From positions 124,001-188,000 of the forward strand of contig NZ_JACXYY010000009.1 in NCBI RefSeq assembly GCF_014779665.1: a DNA stretch of 64,000 nt, given 5' to 3'. The notes beneath the pieces were generated by a model that worked only from the letters and a program-made list of their open reading frames with translations, was not told the DNA's origin and did not search any database. Origin of the DNA: Nocardioides hwasunensis (GTDB taxonomy: Bacteria; Actinomycetota; Actinomycetes; Propionibacteriales; Nocardioidaceae). Position numbers and translations under genes: made by a program. This document shows, piece by piece, positions 44,202 through 53,359 of the stretch. Within the stretch, counting starts at the first letter, position 1. Each line of letters begins with the position of its first letter.

Positions 44202-45017
44202 GTGGATCCAGACGTCCTTCTCATCGGCGCGGGCGACCTCGGCGCCGCGGTCGGGCTGCGGCTGGCCGACCTCGGGCACGACGTGCTGGCCCTGCGTCGC
44301 AACGCCTCGCTAGTCCCGCCGCCCCTGGTCGGGCGGTCAGTGGACCTCACCGCGGAGGCGCCGGACCTCGCCGGCGTGCGTCCCCGCTTCGTGGTCGTCG
44401 CACTCACCGCACGGCCGCGGACCGAGGAGGCCTACCGGGCGACGTACGTCGACGGCATGGCGCGGGCGCTCGACGCGCTGCCGACGCCGCCGGAGCGGGC
44501 GGTCCTCGTCTCGTCGACCGCGGTGTGCGCGAGCGCCGACCGACCCGCGTTGTCCGACGAGTCCAGCCCGGCCGCACCCTCCGACGGGACTGGCCGCCAG
44601 CTGGTCGCGGCGGAGGAGGCCTTCCACGCGCGCATCCCGCACGGGACAGTCCTCCGGCTCTCGGGGTTGTACGGCGGCTCGAGCACGCGGCTGCGCGACC
44701 AGGTCGCCGAGGGCCGGGTCACCGAGCCCCACCGCTGGACCAACCGCATCCACCGCGCGGACGCCGCCTCGGCCGTCGTGCACTTGCTCACGATGGACGC
44801 GACGCCCGACACGCTCTACCTCGGCACCGACGACGTACCGGCCCAGATGGGCGACGTGGCCGCCTTCCTGGCCCAGCAGCTCGACGCCCCCGCTCCCCCG
44901 GCCGCCGACCCGGCGCACGGCCACGGCAAGCGCCTGTCGAACGCCCGGCTCCGGTCGACAGGGTGGGCGCCCGCCCTCCCGAGCTATCGCGAGGGCTACG
45001 CGAGCCTCGCGGACTGA
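44202..45017 (+). CDS. NAD(P)-dependent epimerase/dehydratase-like protein
   Basis: 271 residues with an N-terminal Rossmann start (VLLIGAGDLGAAVGLRLADLGHDV). VLVSSTAVCAS and LRLSGLYGG echo the extended SDR pattern of YeeZ-like proteins, but the YxxxK catalytic pair is not evident, so the enzymatic role is doubtful. The HRADAASAVVHLL segment is also family-typical. Start GTG at 44202 with a TAGGTT box 6 nt upstream. Divergent from kdgD; probably not part of the aldarate system, as its own promoter does not carry the shared element. Confidence 0.75.
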   Translation: MDPDVLLIGAGDLGAAVGLRLADLGHDVLALRRNASLVPPPLVGRSVDLTAEAPDLAGVRPRFVVVALTARPRTEEAYRATYVDGMARALDALPTPPERAVLVSSTAVCASADRPALSDESSPAAPSDGTGRQLVAAEEAFHARIPHGTVLRLSGLYGGSSTRLRDQVAEGRVTEPHRWTNRIHRADAASAVVHLLTMDATPDTLYLGTDDVPAQMGDVAAFLAQQLDAPAPPAADPAHGHGKRLSNARLRSTGWAPALPSYREGYASLAD

Positions 45018-45089
45018 CGGCAGTGCGGCACTGGTGACGCGACATCCACGTCATGACGACCGCACTCCCACCTACGCCAGACTGACCCC

Positions 45090-45554
45090 GTGCAGATCAC
45101 CCGAGCCGACTTCGAGGACCCCAGGCTGGCGGCATTCCTGCAGGCGCACCTCGACGACATGGAGCCGACGGCGCCGCCGGAGAGCCGGCACGCGCTCGGC
45201 CTCGGCGCCCTCCGGGCGCCGCACGTGCGGATGTGGGTCGGCCTCGACGAGGAGGGCATCGTCGGCACGGTGGCCCTCGCGACCCTGACCGACGACCACG
45301 AGGAGCTCAAGAGCATGCGCACCGAGCCCCGCGTTCGGGGGCGCGGGGTGGCTGGGCGGATGCTGGCCCACGCGCTCCGCGACGCACGGGAGCGAGGCGT
45401 CGTACGTATCTCCCTCGAGACCGGCAGCATGGAGTTCTTCGCGCCGGCGCGCCGGTTCTACGCGCGCGCCGGCTTCGTCGGGTGCGCGCCGTTCGGCGAC
45501 TACCGCGACGACCCGAACAGCACCTTCATGACGCTGGCGCTCACTCCATCGTGA
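45090..45554 (+). CDS. GNAT-family N-acetyltransferase
   Basis: 154 residues. The acetyl-CoA pyrophosphate-binding motif A is visible as MRTEPRVRGRGVAGRMLAHALRDA, followed by ARRFYARAGFVGCAPFGDYR (motif B). Related to YitI/PaiA-like GNATs that act on small molecules; the acceptor is not known. GTG start behind CAGACT. Its end overlaps the convergent histidine-kinase gene by 14 bp. Confidence 0.86.
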   Translation: MQITRADFEDPRLAAFLQAHLDDMEPTAPPESRHALGLGALRAPHVRMWVGLDEEGIVGTVALATLTDDHEELKSMRTEPRVRGRGVAGRMLAHALRDARERGVVRISLETGSMEFFAPARRFYARAGFVGCAPFGDYRDDPNSTFMTLALTPS

Positions 45555-47340
45555 TGCTGTTGACCACGTGACCGACGTACGCCGGCAGGGTGACCGCCAT
45601 GGTCGTGCCGCTGCCGCGCTCGGAGGTCAGGTCGATCGTGCCGGAGTGGCGGCTGACGATCCGGGCGACGATCGCGAGCCCGAGACCCGTGCCCGGGCGG
45701 ACGAGCGCGGCCGGGTTGGTCGAGCGGAAGAACTCGCGGAACAGCTGCTCCTGGTCGAGCTCGGAGATGCCGATGCCGGTGTCCTCGACGGTGGTCACGA
45801 CCTTGCCGCCGCCGGCGCGGACACGGACGGTGACCCGGCCACCCGGATCGGTGTACTTGATGGCGTTGGACGTCAGGTTCGTCAGCAGCCGGTGGAGCTC
45901 GTCGGGCTGTCCCGGCACGAGCACCGAGCCGGTCGGCAGGTCGGCCGCACAGGTGACCGCCGCGGCCTCGGCCGCGGCGGCGCACTCGTCCAGCACGTCG
46001 TGCACGACGCGCCGCAGGTCGACCGGGACCGGGTCGAACTCGCGCCGCGGGTCGGACATCTGCGCCATGGTCAGCATGTCGTCGATGACGGCGCGCATCC
46101 GCGTCGCCCCGCGGGTGGCCGCCTCGACCGAGTTGCGGGCGTCCTGGTCGAGCTGGCCGATGTCGAGGAGCTCGAGGTTGGCGCTCATCGAGAAGAGCGG
46201 GTTGCGCAGCTCGTGACCGAGGGTGTTGACCACCTCGACGCGATAGCTGTCGAGCTTGCGCAGCCGGTCGACGACCGCGCGCTCGCGCTCGAGCTGGCGC
46301 GCGTTCGCGACCGCGCTGCCCAGGTCGCGTCCGATGTCGAGCGCCGCGTCACGCTCGACCTGGGTCCATCCCCGCGCATCGGAGATCCGGGTGAGCACCA
46401 GGAAGCCGAGGCACTCGGTCCCGGCCCCGAGCGGCACGAAGAGCACCGACCCGATGCCGATGCGATCCAGGAACCCGAGCAACCGGTCCGCGTCGTCGGA
46501 CGGGAGGCCGGGCTGCGCGGCGCGCGAGCGCGAGAAGGGCGCGACGTACTGGTCGGCCCAGTAGCGGTGCGCGAGCCGGATCACGACGTCGTCGATCTCG
46601 TCGTAGGGCGGCTCGACGTCGCTGCCCGGGACGTACGACGTGGTGGTGGTGCCGCCGTTCTCGTCGAACGCGGTCAGCCACATGCCGACGGCGTCGAAGC
46701 AGTCGACCAGCGTGGAGCGGCAGGCCGCGAGCACCCGGTCGAGGGTGCCCTCGCCCAGCGCCTGCCGGACGATCTCGCGGGCCTCGGTGGCCATCCGCAC
46801 GCGCTCGTTGAGCTCCTCGCGCTCGAGCGCCAGCAGGACCAGCGTCCGCGCCACCTCGGCGTAGCCGGTCAGGATGTCGAGCTTCTCCGCGCCCGGGATC
46901 CGCCCGTCGCGGGGGCTGTCGACCCCGAGCAGGCCGCGCAGCTCGCCGTGGTCGTCGTGGAGCGGCGCGAAGAGCGAGTCGAGCGGGTGCCAGGCGTCGT
47001 CGCCGTCGAGCGGGGTCAGGTCGGGGATGTGGCTGTAGTCGGGCACCTCGTCGCCGACGCGCTCGTGGGGCACGAAGCGCCAGGCGCCCCAGTCGTCGGA
47101 GCGGTCGAGCTCGCGCTGGATCGCCGCGGCGGGCGCCTCGGTGCCCACGAAGCCGTCGGACACGGCGGCCGCGACGACGACCTCGAAGACCTCGCCGCGC
47201 CGCAGGAGGATCGCCGACTGCTCGAAGCCCGCGAGCGTCGCGACCCCCTCGACGAGGACCTGCAGGTGCTGTCGCGTCTGCTCGTCGGCCCAGTGCGCGA
47301 CCGCGCGCGCCGCGAGTCCGTCGCGTTCCTGGTCTGGCAT
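45541..47340 (-). CDS. GAF-domain sensor histidine kinase
   Basis: About 599 residues, soluble. Two GAF-like domains (about 20-180 and 190-350) precede a HisKA domain with phospho-acceptor His376 in VNTLGHELRNPLFSMSANLELL. A HATPase module follows (N box LLTNLTSNAIKYTDPGG, G1 VEDTGIGIS, G2 RPGTGLGLAIV). No response-regulator gene is adjacent and no membrane helices are seen, so the signal is probably cytoplasmic (small molecule or redox). The ATG behind AGGGGG is chosen; a longer frame upstream is unlikely. A short TGTTCTCC / GGGGAACA palindrome lies upstream. Confidence 0.88.
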   Translation of the reverse strand: MPDQERDGLAARAVAHWADEQTRQHLQVLVEGVATLAGFEQSAILLRRGEVFEVVVAAAVSDGFVGTEAPAAAIQRELDRSDDWGAWRFVPHERVGDEVPDYSHIPDLTPLDGDDAWHPLDSLFAPLHDDHGELRGLLGVDSPRDGRIPGAEKLDILTGYAEVARTLVLLALEREELNERVRMATEAREIVRQALGEGTLDRVLAACRSTLVDCFDAVGMWLTAFDENGGTTTTSYVPGSDVEPPYDEIDDVVIRLAHRYWADQYVAPFSRSRAAQPGLPSDDADRLLGFLDRIGIGSVLFVPLGAGTECLGFLVLTRISDARGWTQVERDAALDIGRDLGSAVANARQLERERAVVDRLRKLDSYRVEVVNTLGHELRNPLFSMSANLELLDIGQLDQDARNSVEAATRGATRMRAVIDDMLTMAQMSDPRREFDPVPVDLRRVVHDVLDECAAAAEAAAVTCAADLPTGSVLVPGQPDELHRLLTNLTSNAIKYTDPGGRVTVRVRAGGGKVVTTVEDTGIGISELDQEQLFREFFRSTNPAALVRPGTGLGLAIVARIVSRHSGTIDLTSERGSGTTMAVTLPAYVGHVVNSITME

Positions 47341-47390
47341 GGCACCCCCTGCTCTGCCGGCACCCCCCGGCTCGCCCCCCAACCCTCACA

Positions 47391-47413
47391 TGTTCTCCGC
47401 GCGCAGGGGAACA
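47391..47413 (-). promoter_or_regulatory. Imperfect palindrome upstream of the histidine kinase
   Basis: TGTTCTCC (47391-47398) and GGGGAACA (47406-47413), 7 of 8 bases paired. A possible operator; no partner identified. Confidence 0.3.
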
Positions 47414-47426
47414 TTCCGCGGGCGGA

Positions 47427-48332
47427 TCAGCTCGCTGTCACCACGTCCAGCACCCGGCGCACGACCGGGGTGACGGCTTCGCGCGACCAGATGGCGTGCA
47501 GCTCGACCGGGCGGTCGGGGTCGGGGTCGACGCGGGTGTCGCCACCGTGGTGGGCGAGCTCCTTGAAGACCACGCCGTCGACGTGCAGCGACGCCGCCGA
47601 CGCGGGCGCGAGCGTCACCCCGCGGTCGGCGGAGACGAGCAGCATCGCCGTCAGCACCTGGTGCACCCGCTGGTCGACGCGCGGGTGGGCGTTGGCGAAG
47701 AAGCGCACCGACAGCTCGTGGAAGTAGCGCGACTGGTCGGGGTTGTAGCCGATGACGGCCTCGCCGTCGAAGTCGTCCGGGCTCAGGGGCCGCTCCGATC
47801 GCGCCAGCCGGTGGGCGGCGGGGACGACCGCCATCAGCGGCTCGCGCAGCACGACCCGCGAGCGCAGCAGCGTCGTGTCGAAGGGCGGACGTGCCAGACC
47901 GACGTCGAGCTCGCCACGGCGGATCCCGTCGACCTGGTCGTTGGTGACCCGCTCCGAGAGCACCACCTCCACGTCGGGGAGCTCGACGGTCAGACGGCGC
48001 AGCAGCGGCCCGAGGATCGAGATCGCCGACACGGCCGTGAAGCCGAGGCGTACGACGCCCGCGGCGCCGGCGTCGACGCGGCGGGCCAGGTCGCCGGCCC
48101 CCTCGACCAGGTTGAGCAGCCGGTAGGCCTCGTCGAGGAAGGCCCGGCCCGCACCGGTCAGCTCGACTCGCCGGTTGTCCCGCTCGAGCAGCCGCGCGCC
48201 CACCGACTTCTCCAGCTTCTGGATCTGCCGCGACAGGGGCGGCTGGGTCATCTGGAGGCGCTCGGCGGCACGACCGAAGTGCAGCTCCTCGGCCACCGCG
48301 ACAAAGGAGCGCACTTGGTCGAGGGTGATCAT
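47427..48332 (-). CDS. LysR-type transcriptional regulator of the aldarate regulon
   Basis: 301 residues. The N-terminal winged HTH (LDQVRSFVAVAEELHFGRAAERLQMTQPPLSRQIQKLEKSVGARLLER) is textbook LysR; the co-inducer domain follows (VRLGFTAVSAISILGPLLRR). Transcribed away from tctC, the usual LysR arrangement, with the operator in between. The inducer is probably an aldarate such as glucarate, inferred from the controlled genes. The ATG has TAGCCT 6 nt upstream and no Shine-Dalgarno, so leaderless expression is likely. Confidence 0.9.
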   Translation of the reverse strand: MITLDQVRSFVAVAEELHFGRAAERLQMTQPPLSRQIQKLEKSVGARLLERDNRRVELTGAGRAFLDEAYRLLNLVEGAGDLARRVDAGAAGVVRLGFTAVSAISILGPLLRRLTVELPDVEVVLSERVTNDQVDGIRRGELDVGLARPPFDTTLLRSRVVLREPLMAVVPAAHRLARSERPLSPDDFDGEAVIGYNPDQSRYFHELSVRFFANAHPRVDQRVHQVLTAMLLVSADRGVTLAPASAASLHVDGVVFKELAHHGGDTRVDPDPDRPVELHAIWSREAVTPVVRRVLDVVTAS

Positions 48333-48338
48333 CGGGCG

Positions 48339-48344
48339 AGGCTA
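48339..48344 (-). promoter_or_regulatory. Putative -10 box of the LysR gene
   Basis: TAGCCT on the minus strand, 6 nt before the ATG at 48332. Confidence 0.4.
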
Positions 48345-48374
48345 CGATGCACGGGTTGGATCAGTCCATGCCGA

Positions 48375-48412
48375 AACGGGCTTGGACCGGCATCGTGATG
48401 CAAACCTAGTGT
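48375..48412 (+). promoter_or_regulatory. tctC promoter and LysR-type operator (site B)
   Basis: -35 TTGGAC (48382-48387), 19-bp spacer, -10 TAGTGT (48407-48412). The 22-bp element (48375-48396) overlies the -35 box in the same orientation to its gene as site A has to kdgD. A GCATC-GT-GATGC palindrome sits at 48390-48401. Also serves the LysR gene on the other strand. Confidence 0.7.
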
Positions 48413-48444
48413 CGGTGATCACACCCCGATCAAGGAGCACCCCC

Positions 48445-49446
48445 ATGCGCAAGCAGTCCTTCAGCCTGGCGGCCGTCGCCGCGGGCGCTGCCCTCGCCCT
48501 CACCGCGTGCGGTGGCGTCCAGACCACCGCCGGCGGCGGCAGCGACAGCGGCGACTACCCGACCGGCGCGGTCAACATGCCCGTCGGCGCCTCTGCCGGT
48601 GGCTCCTCCGACCTGATCAGCCGGCAGATCTCGCGCGGTCTGTCCGACGAGCTCGGCGGGTCGTTCCCGGTCATCAACAAGGAGGGCGCCAACGGCGCGC
48701 TCGCTGCTGCCGAGGTCGCCAAGGCGAAGCCCGACGGCTCCACCATCTCGGTGCAGAACGCCTCGCTCTTCGCGATCACCCCGCTGGCCGTCCCCGAGAA
48801 CCAGGTCACCGAGATCTCCGACTTCGACGTCGTCCAGGGCGTCTCGCGCGACGACTACGTCCTCGTGGCCAGCAAGGGATCGGGCTTCGACTCGATCGAC
48901 TCCTTCGCCGACGCGGACGGCAAGGTCACCTACGGCACGACCGGCGTCGGCACCGGCGCGCAGCTCGCCTGCGCGCTGACCTTCAAGGTCAACCAGACCC
49001 CTGCCGAGGCGATCCCCTTCGACGGCGGCGCCCCCGCGCTCACCGCCCTGCTCGGCAACCAGGTCGACACCGCCTGCCTCCAGGTCGGCGAGGCGATCGA
49101 GAACATCCGCTCCGGCAAGATCACCCCGATCGTCGTCTTCGGCCCCGAGCGTGTCGACTTCCTGCCCGACGTGCCCACCGCCCAGGAGTCCGGACTCGAC
49201 GTCGAGGTCGCGCAGTACCGCTTCATGACGGTCCCCCAGGGCACTCCGCAGGACATCCAGGACGCGATCGCCGACGCGATGCAGGCCACCTTCGAGACCT
49301 CCGAGTACCAGGACTTCAACGAGCAGAACAACCTGACGCCCATGGAGATCTCCGGCGACGAGGTCGTGGCCCAGCTCGACGAGGACAAGCAGCGCTACGC
49401 CGACCTCGTCGAGGAGTACGACATCGACCTCGGCGACGCCGGCTGA
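48445..49446 (+). CDS. tctC: TctC-type periplasmic substrate-binding lipoprotein
   Basis: About 333 residues. The lipobox LTAC (Cys22) anchors it to the outer face of the membrane. The Bug/TctC fold is evident: VNMPVGASAGGSSDLISRQIS, VINKEGANGALAAAEVAKAKPDGSTI and GGAPALTALLGNQVD. As the binding subunit of a tripartite tricarboxylate transporter it should capture a dicarboxylate; aldarate is inferred from the operon. ATG behind AAGGAG; first gene of tctC-tctB-tctA-uspA-dehydratase. Confidence 0.93.
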   Translation: MRKQSFSLAAVAAGAALALTACGGVQTTAGGGSDSGDYPTGAVNMPVGASAGGSSDLISRQISRGLSDELGGSFPVINKEGANGALAAAEVAKAKPDGSTISVQNASLFAITPLAVPENQVTEISDFDVVQGVSRDDYVLVASKGSGFDSIDSFADADGKVTYGTTGVGTGAQLACALTFKVNQTPAEAIPFDGGAPALTALLGNQVDTACLQVGEAIENIRSGKITPIVVFGPERVDFLPDVPTAQESGLDVEVAQYRFMTVPQGTPQDIQDAIADAMQATFETSEYQDFNEQNNLTPMEISGDEVVAQLDEDKQRYADLVEEYDIDLGDAG

Positions 49447-49508
49447 GCCTCGGCCGGTCCCACGCCCACCCGAGGGGCACTCCCTCACCGCACGGAGACG
49501 AGAGCACC

Positions 49509-50072
49509 ATGAGCGAGACCCACCCGCAGCCGGCTCGCGACGACCTCAAGGCCGTCGAGCAGCAGCCGGACATCCTCGCCGAGATCCAGGCCGAGGTCGC
49601 CCAGGACCTCGCCGACGAGCGTCCGCCCGCCGGCGGTCCGGCGTACCAGCTGGTCTCCGCGCTCGTGGTGCTCGCCTTCGGGCTCGGGGCAGCGGTCCTG
49701 GCGTGGGGCTACGGCCTCGGGTCGCTCCGTCGCCCCGGCCCGGGCCTGTGGCCCTTCGTGGTCTCGGTGCTGATCATCGTGCTCGCGGTGATCCTGCTGG
49801 CCATCGGGCGCACCCTCGACGACACCGAGAAGTTCACCCGCGCGAGCCTGCTCGTGCTGGTCGGCGCCGCGACCTTCGTCGGCCTCGGCGTCCTCCTGCC
49901 GCTGGTGGGCTTCGAGATCCCCGCGGTCCTCCTCGGCATCATCTGGCTGCGCTTCCTCGGGGGCGAGTCGTGGCGGAGCACGATCCTCGTCTCCGTCCTC
50001 ACGACCGCGGCGTTCTACTTCCTCTTCCTCTACGCCCTGTCCGTCCCGCTGCCCCACCTGATCGCCCTCTGA
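49509..50072 (+). CDS. tctB: TctB-type small transporter subunit
   Basis: 187 residues with four membrane helices after an unusually long (about 47-residue) charged N-terminal region. VSALVVLAFGLGAAVLAWGYGLGSLRRPGPGLWPFVVSVLI is the characteristic TctB opening with its P-G-x-x-P-x-G loop. It is the small integral subunit between TctC and TctA. Starts 62 bp after tctC and ends 22 bp before tctA. Confidence 0.9.
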   Translation: MSETHPQPARDDLKAVEQQPDILAEIQAEVAQDLADERPPAGGPAYQLVSALVVLAFGLGAAVLAWGYGLGSLRRPGPGLWPFVVSVLIIVLAVILLAIGRTLDDTEKFTRASLLVLVGAATFVGLGVLLPLVGFEIPAVLLGIIWLRFLGGESWRSTILVSVLTTAAFYFLFLYALSVPLPHLIAL

Positions 50073-50094
50073 GCGGCGGAGAAGAGAGCACCCC

Positions 50095-51630
50095 ATGGAC
50101 TTCAGCGCCTTCCTCGACGGCTTCGCCGTCGTCTCCCAGCCGAACAACCTGCTCTACTGCCTGATCGGCGTCGTCATCGGCATGCTGATCGGCGTGCTGC
50201 CGGGCCTCGGGCCCGCCGCGACGATGGCGATCCTGCTGCCGATCGTCTACAACGCCAGCGACCCGGTCTCGGCGATCATCATGCTGGCGGGCATCTACTA
50301 CGGCGCCCAGTACGGCGGCACGATCACGTCGGTCCTGCTGCGCATCCCGGGCGAGGCCAGCTCGGTGGTCACGGTCTTCGACGGCTTCGCGATGGCCAAG
50401 CAGGGCAAGGCCGGCACGGCACTCGGCATCGCCGCCATCGGCTCCTTCGTCGGCGCGACGATCTCCATCATCGGGCTCACCCTGCTCGGCCCGCTCGTCG
50501 CCGACTTCGCCCTCGACTTCGGTCCCCCGGAGTACGCCGCCCTGGCCCTGCTCGGCGTGCTCCTGGTCGCCACCATCGGCAACGGCCACACCGTCAAGGC
50601 CCTGGCGGCCGCGGCGATCGGGCTGCTGCTCGCCACCGTCGGCAGCGACACCTTCACCAGCGCCGACCGCTACACCTTCGGCAGCCTCAACCTCGAGGAC
50701 GGCATCGACTTCGTCGTCGTCGCGATGGGCCTCTTCGGTGTCGGCGAGATCCTCTACAACCTCGAGGAGCGGCACGGCAAGGCGCACGTCCCGGCGGTCA
50801 TCGCCAACATCTGGCCCTCGCGCAAGGAGCTCAAGCAGGCCAGCCCCGCCATCGGCCGAGGCTCGCTGATCGGCTTCGTCCTGGGCGTCCTGCCCGGCGG
50901 CGGCGCGGTCATGGCCTCGCTGGCGGCCTACGCGGCCGAGAAGCGCGTGGCCAAGAAGCCCGAGCGCTTCGGTCGCGGCGCGATCGAGGGCGTCGCCGGA
51001 CCGGAGTCGGCCAACAACGCCGCCGCGACGTCGTCGTTCATCCCGCTGCTGACGATCGGCATCCCCGCCAACGCCTCGATGGCGATGCTCTACGCCGCGC
51101 TGCTGGTGGTGGGCGTGACCCCCGGCCCGCAGCTGATCGACGAGCGTCCCGACCTCTTCTGGGGCGTCATCAACTCGATGTACATCGGCAACCTGATCCT
51201 GCTGCTGCTGAGCATCCCGCTGGTCGGCGTCTTCGTGAAGATCCTGCGGATCCGGCCTGCGATCCTGGCGCCGATCACCGCCCTGATCACGATCCTCGGC
51301 GTCTACACCATCCGCAACTCGGTCTTCGACATCTTCTTGATGATCATCTTCGGCGTCATCGGCTACATCATGAAGAAGACCGGCTTCGAGCCCGGTCCGA
51401 TGGTCCTGGCCTTCGTGCTCGGGTCGCTCATCGAGTCGAGCTTCCGCCGCTCGATGCTGATCTTCGACGGCGACGCGACCGGCTTCGTGACCCGCCCCAT
51501 CTCCGGCACCATCCTCGCCTTCGTCGTCCTGGTCATCGCGATGCCGCTGATCAAGAAGGCCTTCCGCCGCCGCACCCCGTCCACCGACGTCACGTCGGAG
51601 AGCAGCACCCGAGAGGACTCCCTGCGATGA
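50095..51630 (+). CDS. tctA: TctA-type large transporter subunit
   Basis: 511 residues, about 12 helices; the sodium-coupled channel of the transporter. The family motifs GVLPGLGPAATMAILLP (N half) and GVLPGGGAVMASLAAYAAEKR (C half) are clear, as is GPESANNAAATSSFIPLLTIGIPANASMAML. Drives uptake of the acid delivered by TctC. Its end overlaps the UspA-like gene by 4 bp (ATGA). Confidence 0.95.
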   Translation: MDFSAFLDGFAVVSQPNNLLYCLIGVVIGMLIGVLPGLGPAATMAILLPIVYNASDPVSAIIMLAGIYYGAQYGGTITSVLLRIPGEASSVVTVFDGFAMAKQGKAGTALGIAAIGSFVGATISIIGLTLLGPLVADFALDFGPPEYAALALLGVLLVATIGNGHTVKALAAAAIGLLLATVGSDTFTSADRYTFGSLNLEDGIDFVVVAMGLFGVGEILYNLEERHGKAHVPAVIANIWPSRKELKQASPAIGRGSLIGFVLGVLPGGGAVMASLAAYAAEKRVAKKPERFGRGAIEGVAGPESANNAAATSSFIPLLTIGIPANASMAMLYAALLVVGVTPGPQLIDERPDLFWGVINSMYIGNLILLLLSIPLVGVFVKILRIRPAILAPITALITILGVYTIRNSVFDIFLMIIFGVIGYIMKKTGFEPGPMVLAFVLGSLIESSFRRSMLIFDGDATGFVTRPISGTILAFVVLVIAMPLIKKAFRRRTPSTDVTSESSTREDSLR

Positions 51631-52031
51631 CCAGCTCGACGATCGTGATCGGCTACGTCCCCACCGCCGTCGGGGAGGCGGCCCTCGAGGCCGGCCTCGC
51701 CGAGGCCGCTGCCCGCGGCGACGAGGTGGTGATCCTCAACAGCCCGCGACGCCGCACCACCGTCGACAGCGAGCTCATCGACGAGGCCGCCGCCGACGAG
51801 CTGGTGGCGCGCGCCGCGGCTGCGGGCGTGACCGCCCGCGTCGACCACTCCGACCACGGCGACGACATCGTCGACACGTTCGCCCGCGTCGCGGCGGCGA
51901 CCGAGGCCCGCCTCGTGGTGATCGGCATGCGGCGTCGCTCGCCGGTGGGCAAGCTCGTCACGGGCAGCGACGCGCAGCGCCTGCTGCTCGACCTCGACGT
52001 GCCGATCCTCGCGGTGAAGCCGACCGCGTGA
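51627..52031 (+). CDS. Universal stress protein (UspA) family
   Basis: 134 residues of the Usp fold: IVIGYVPTAVGEAAL at the start and LVVIGMRRRSPVGKLVTGSDAQRLLLDLDVPILAVKP at the end, the nucleotide-loop pattern of the family, though its glycine spacing differs from the classic G-x2-G-x9-G. Both neighbours overlap it by 4 bp, so it is made with the transporter and dehydratase. A regulator of transport or of the pathway is plausible; unproven. Confidence 0.85.
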   Translation: MTSSTIVIGYVPTAVGEAALEAGLAEAAARGDEVVILNSPRRRTTVDSELIDEAAADELVARAAAAGVTARVDHSDHGDDIVDTFARVAAATEARLVVIGMRRRSPVGKLVTGSDAQRLLLDLDVPILAVKPTA

Positions 52032-53293
52032 GCGACCTCCGCCTGTCCCGGGTCACCGTCACGCCCGTCGCCTTCGAGGACCCGCCGCTGCTCAACGTGG
52101 TCGGCGTCCACCAGCCCTACGCGCTGCGCGCGATCGTCGAGCTGCACACCGACTCCGGCCTCCTCGGCCTCGGCGAGACGTACGCCGACGAGGTGCACCT
52201 CGCCCGACTGGAGGCCGTCGCCGCCACGCTTCCCGGGCACGACGCGTACGACCTGCACGGTCTGCACCGCCTCGTCACCGACGTGCTCGGCCGCGAGACC
52301 GGCGGGGGCGGCGCGTCGTTCGGCGGGATGCTCGACGTCGACTCCGCCGTCGACACCGTCTACTCCCCCTTCGAGGTCGCCTGCCTCGACCTCCAGGGCC
52401 ACGCCGCCGGCGTGCCCGTCTCCGACCTGCTGGGCGGCGCGGTCCGCGAGGCCGTGCCGTTCAGCGGCTACCTCTTCTACAAGTGGGCCGGCCACCCCGG
52501 CTTCGCCGACGACGCCTGGGGAGAGGCACTGACCCCCGACCAGCTCGTCACCCAGGCGCACCGGATGGTCGACGGCTGGGGCTTCGGCTCGCTCAAGCTC
52601 AAGGGTGGCGTCTTCGCGCCCGAGCAAGAGTGCGAGGCGATCGAGGCCCTGCGCGAGGCCTTCCCCGACCTCCCGCTGCGGCTCGACCCCAACGGCGCCT
52701 GGACACCGTCGACGTCGCTGGCGGTGGCCGAGCGGCTCGCCGGCGTCGTGGAGTACCTCGAGGACCCCACACCCGGCATCGCCGGCATGGCCGAGGTCGC
52801 GGCGGGCACCGACGTGCCGCTCGCGACCAACATGTGCGTCATCGCGATGGAGCACCTGCCGCCCGCGATCGCGCAGGACGCGGTCCAGGTCGTGCTGTCC
52901 GACCACCACCTGTGGGGTGGGCTGCGGAAGTCGGCGCTGCTCGGTGGCATCACCGACGTCTGGGGACTCGGGCTGTCGATGCACAGCAACTCGCACCTCG
53001 GCGTCTCGCTCGCCGCGATGGTGCACCTCGCCGCCGCGACCCCCCACCTCACCTACGCCTGCGACACGCACTACCCGTGGAAGACGCAGGACGTCATCGC
53101 CGACGGGGTGCTGTCGTTCGCCTCAGGGTCCGTCGAGGTGCCCACCGGCCCCGGCCTCGGCGTCCGGCTCGACCGCGACCGCCTGGGCGAGCTGCACGAG
53201 CTCTACCTCGCCTGCGGTGTACGACGACGCGAGGACACCGTCTACATGCGCTCGATCCAGCCGGACTTCGAGGTCAACACCTCTCGCTGGTGA
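52028..53293 (+). CDS. Glucarate dehydratase-like enolase-superfamily protein
   Basis: 421 residues. The superfamily residues are kept: base SLKLKGG, metal site LDPNGAW and VEYLEDPTPGI, TNM, and second base SMHSNSHLGVSL. It is the second GudD-type protein in the window, clearly divergent from the operon copy at 40285. It may take a different aldarate (for example galactarate or idarate) or be a non-redundant paralogue; the substrate is not readable. It closes the tct operon and is translationally coupled to the UspA gene (GTGA). Confidence 0.83.
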   Translation: MSDLRLSRVTVTPVAFEDPPLLNVVGVHQPYALRAIVELHTDSGLLGLGETYADEVHLARLEAVAATLPGHDAYDLHGLHRLVTDVLGRETGGGGASFGGMLDVDSAVDTVYSPFEVACLDLQGHAAGVPVSDLLGGAVREAVPFSGYLFYKWAGHPGFADDAWGEALTPDQLVTQAHRMVDGWGFGSLKLKGGVFAPEQECEAIEALREAFPDLPLRLDPNGAWTPSTSLAVAERLAGVVEYLEDPTPGIAGMAEVAAGTDVPLATNMCVIAMEHLPPAIAQDAVQVVLSDHHLWGGLRKSALLGGITDVWGLGLSMHSNSHLGVSLAAMVHLAAATPHLTYACDTHYPWKTQDVIADGVLSFASGSVEVPTGPGLGVRLDRDRLGELHELYLACGVRRREDTVYMRSIQPDFEVNTSRW

Positions 53294-53323
53294 CCGGCAG
53301 GCGCCGACGGACATCCAGAACTC

Positions 53324-53340
53324 TTGACTTATATTAGTCA
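53324..53340 (+). promoter_or_regulatory. Promoter/operator before the SRPBCC-ArsR pair
   Basis: TTGACT (53324-53329) is a good -35. It overlaps a TGACT-TATATT-AGTCA palindrome (53325-53340), AT-rich amid GC-rich DNA, a plausible ArsR-type operator 20 bp before the ATG. Confidence 0.5.
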
Positions 53341-53359
53341 GTCCTGAAATAGTTCGGCC

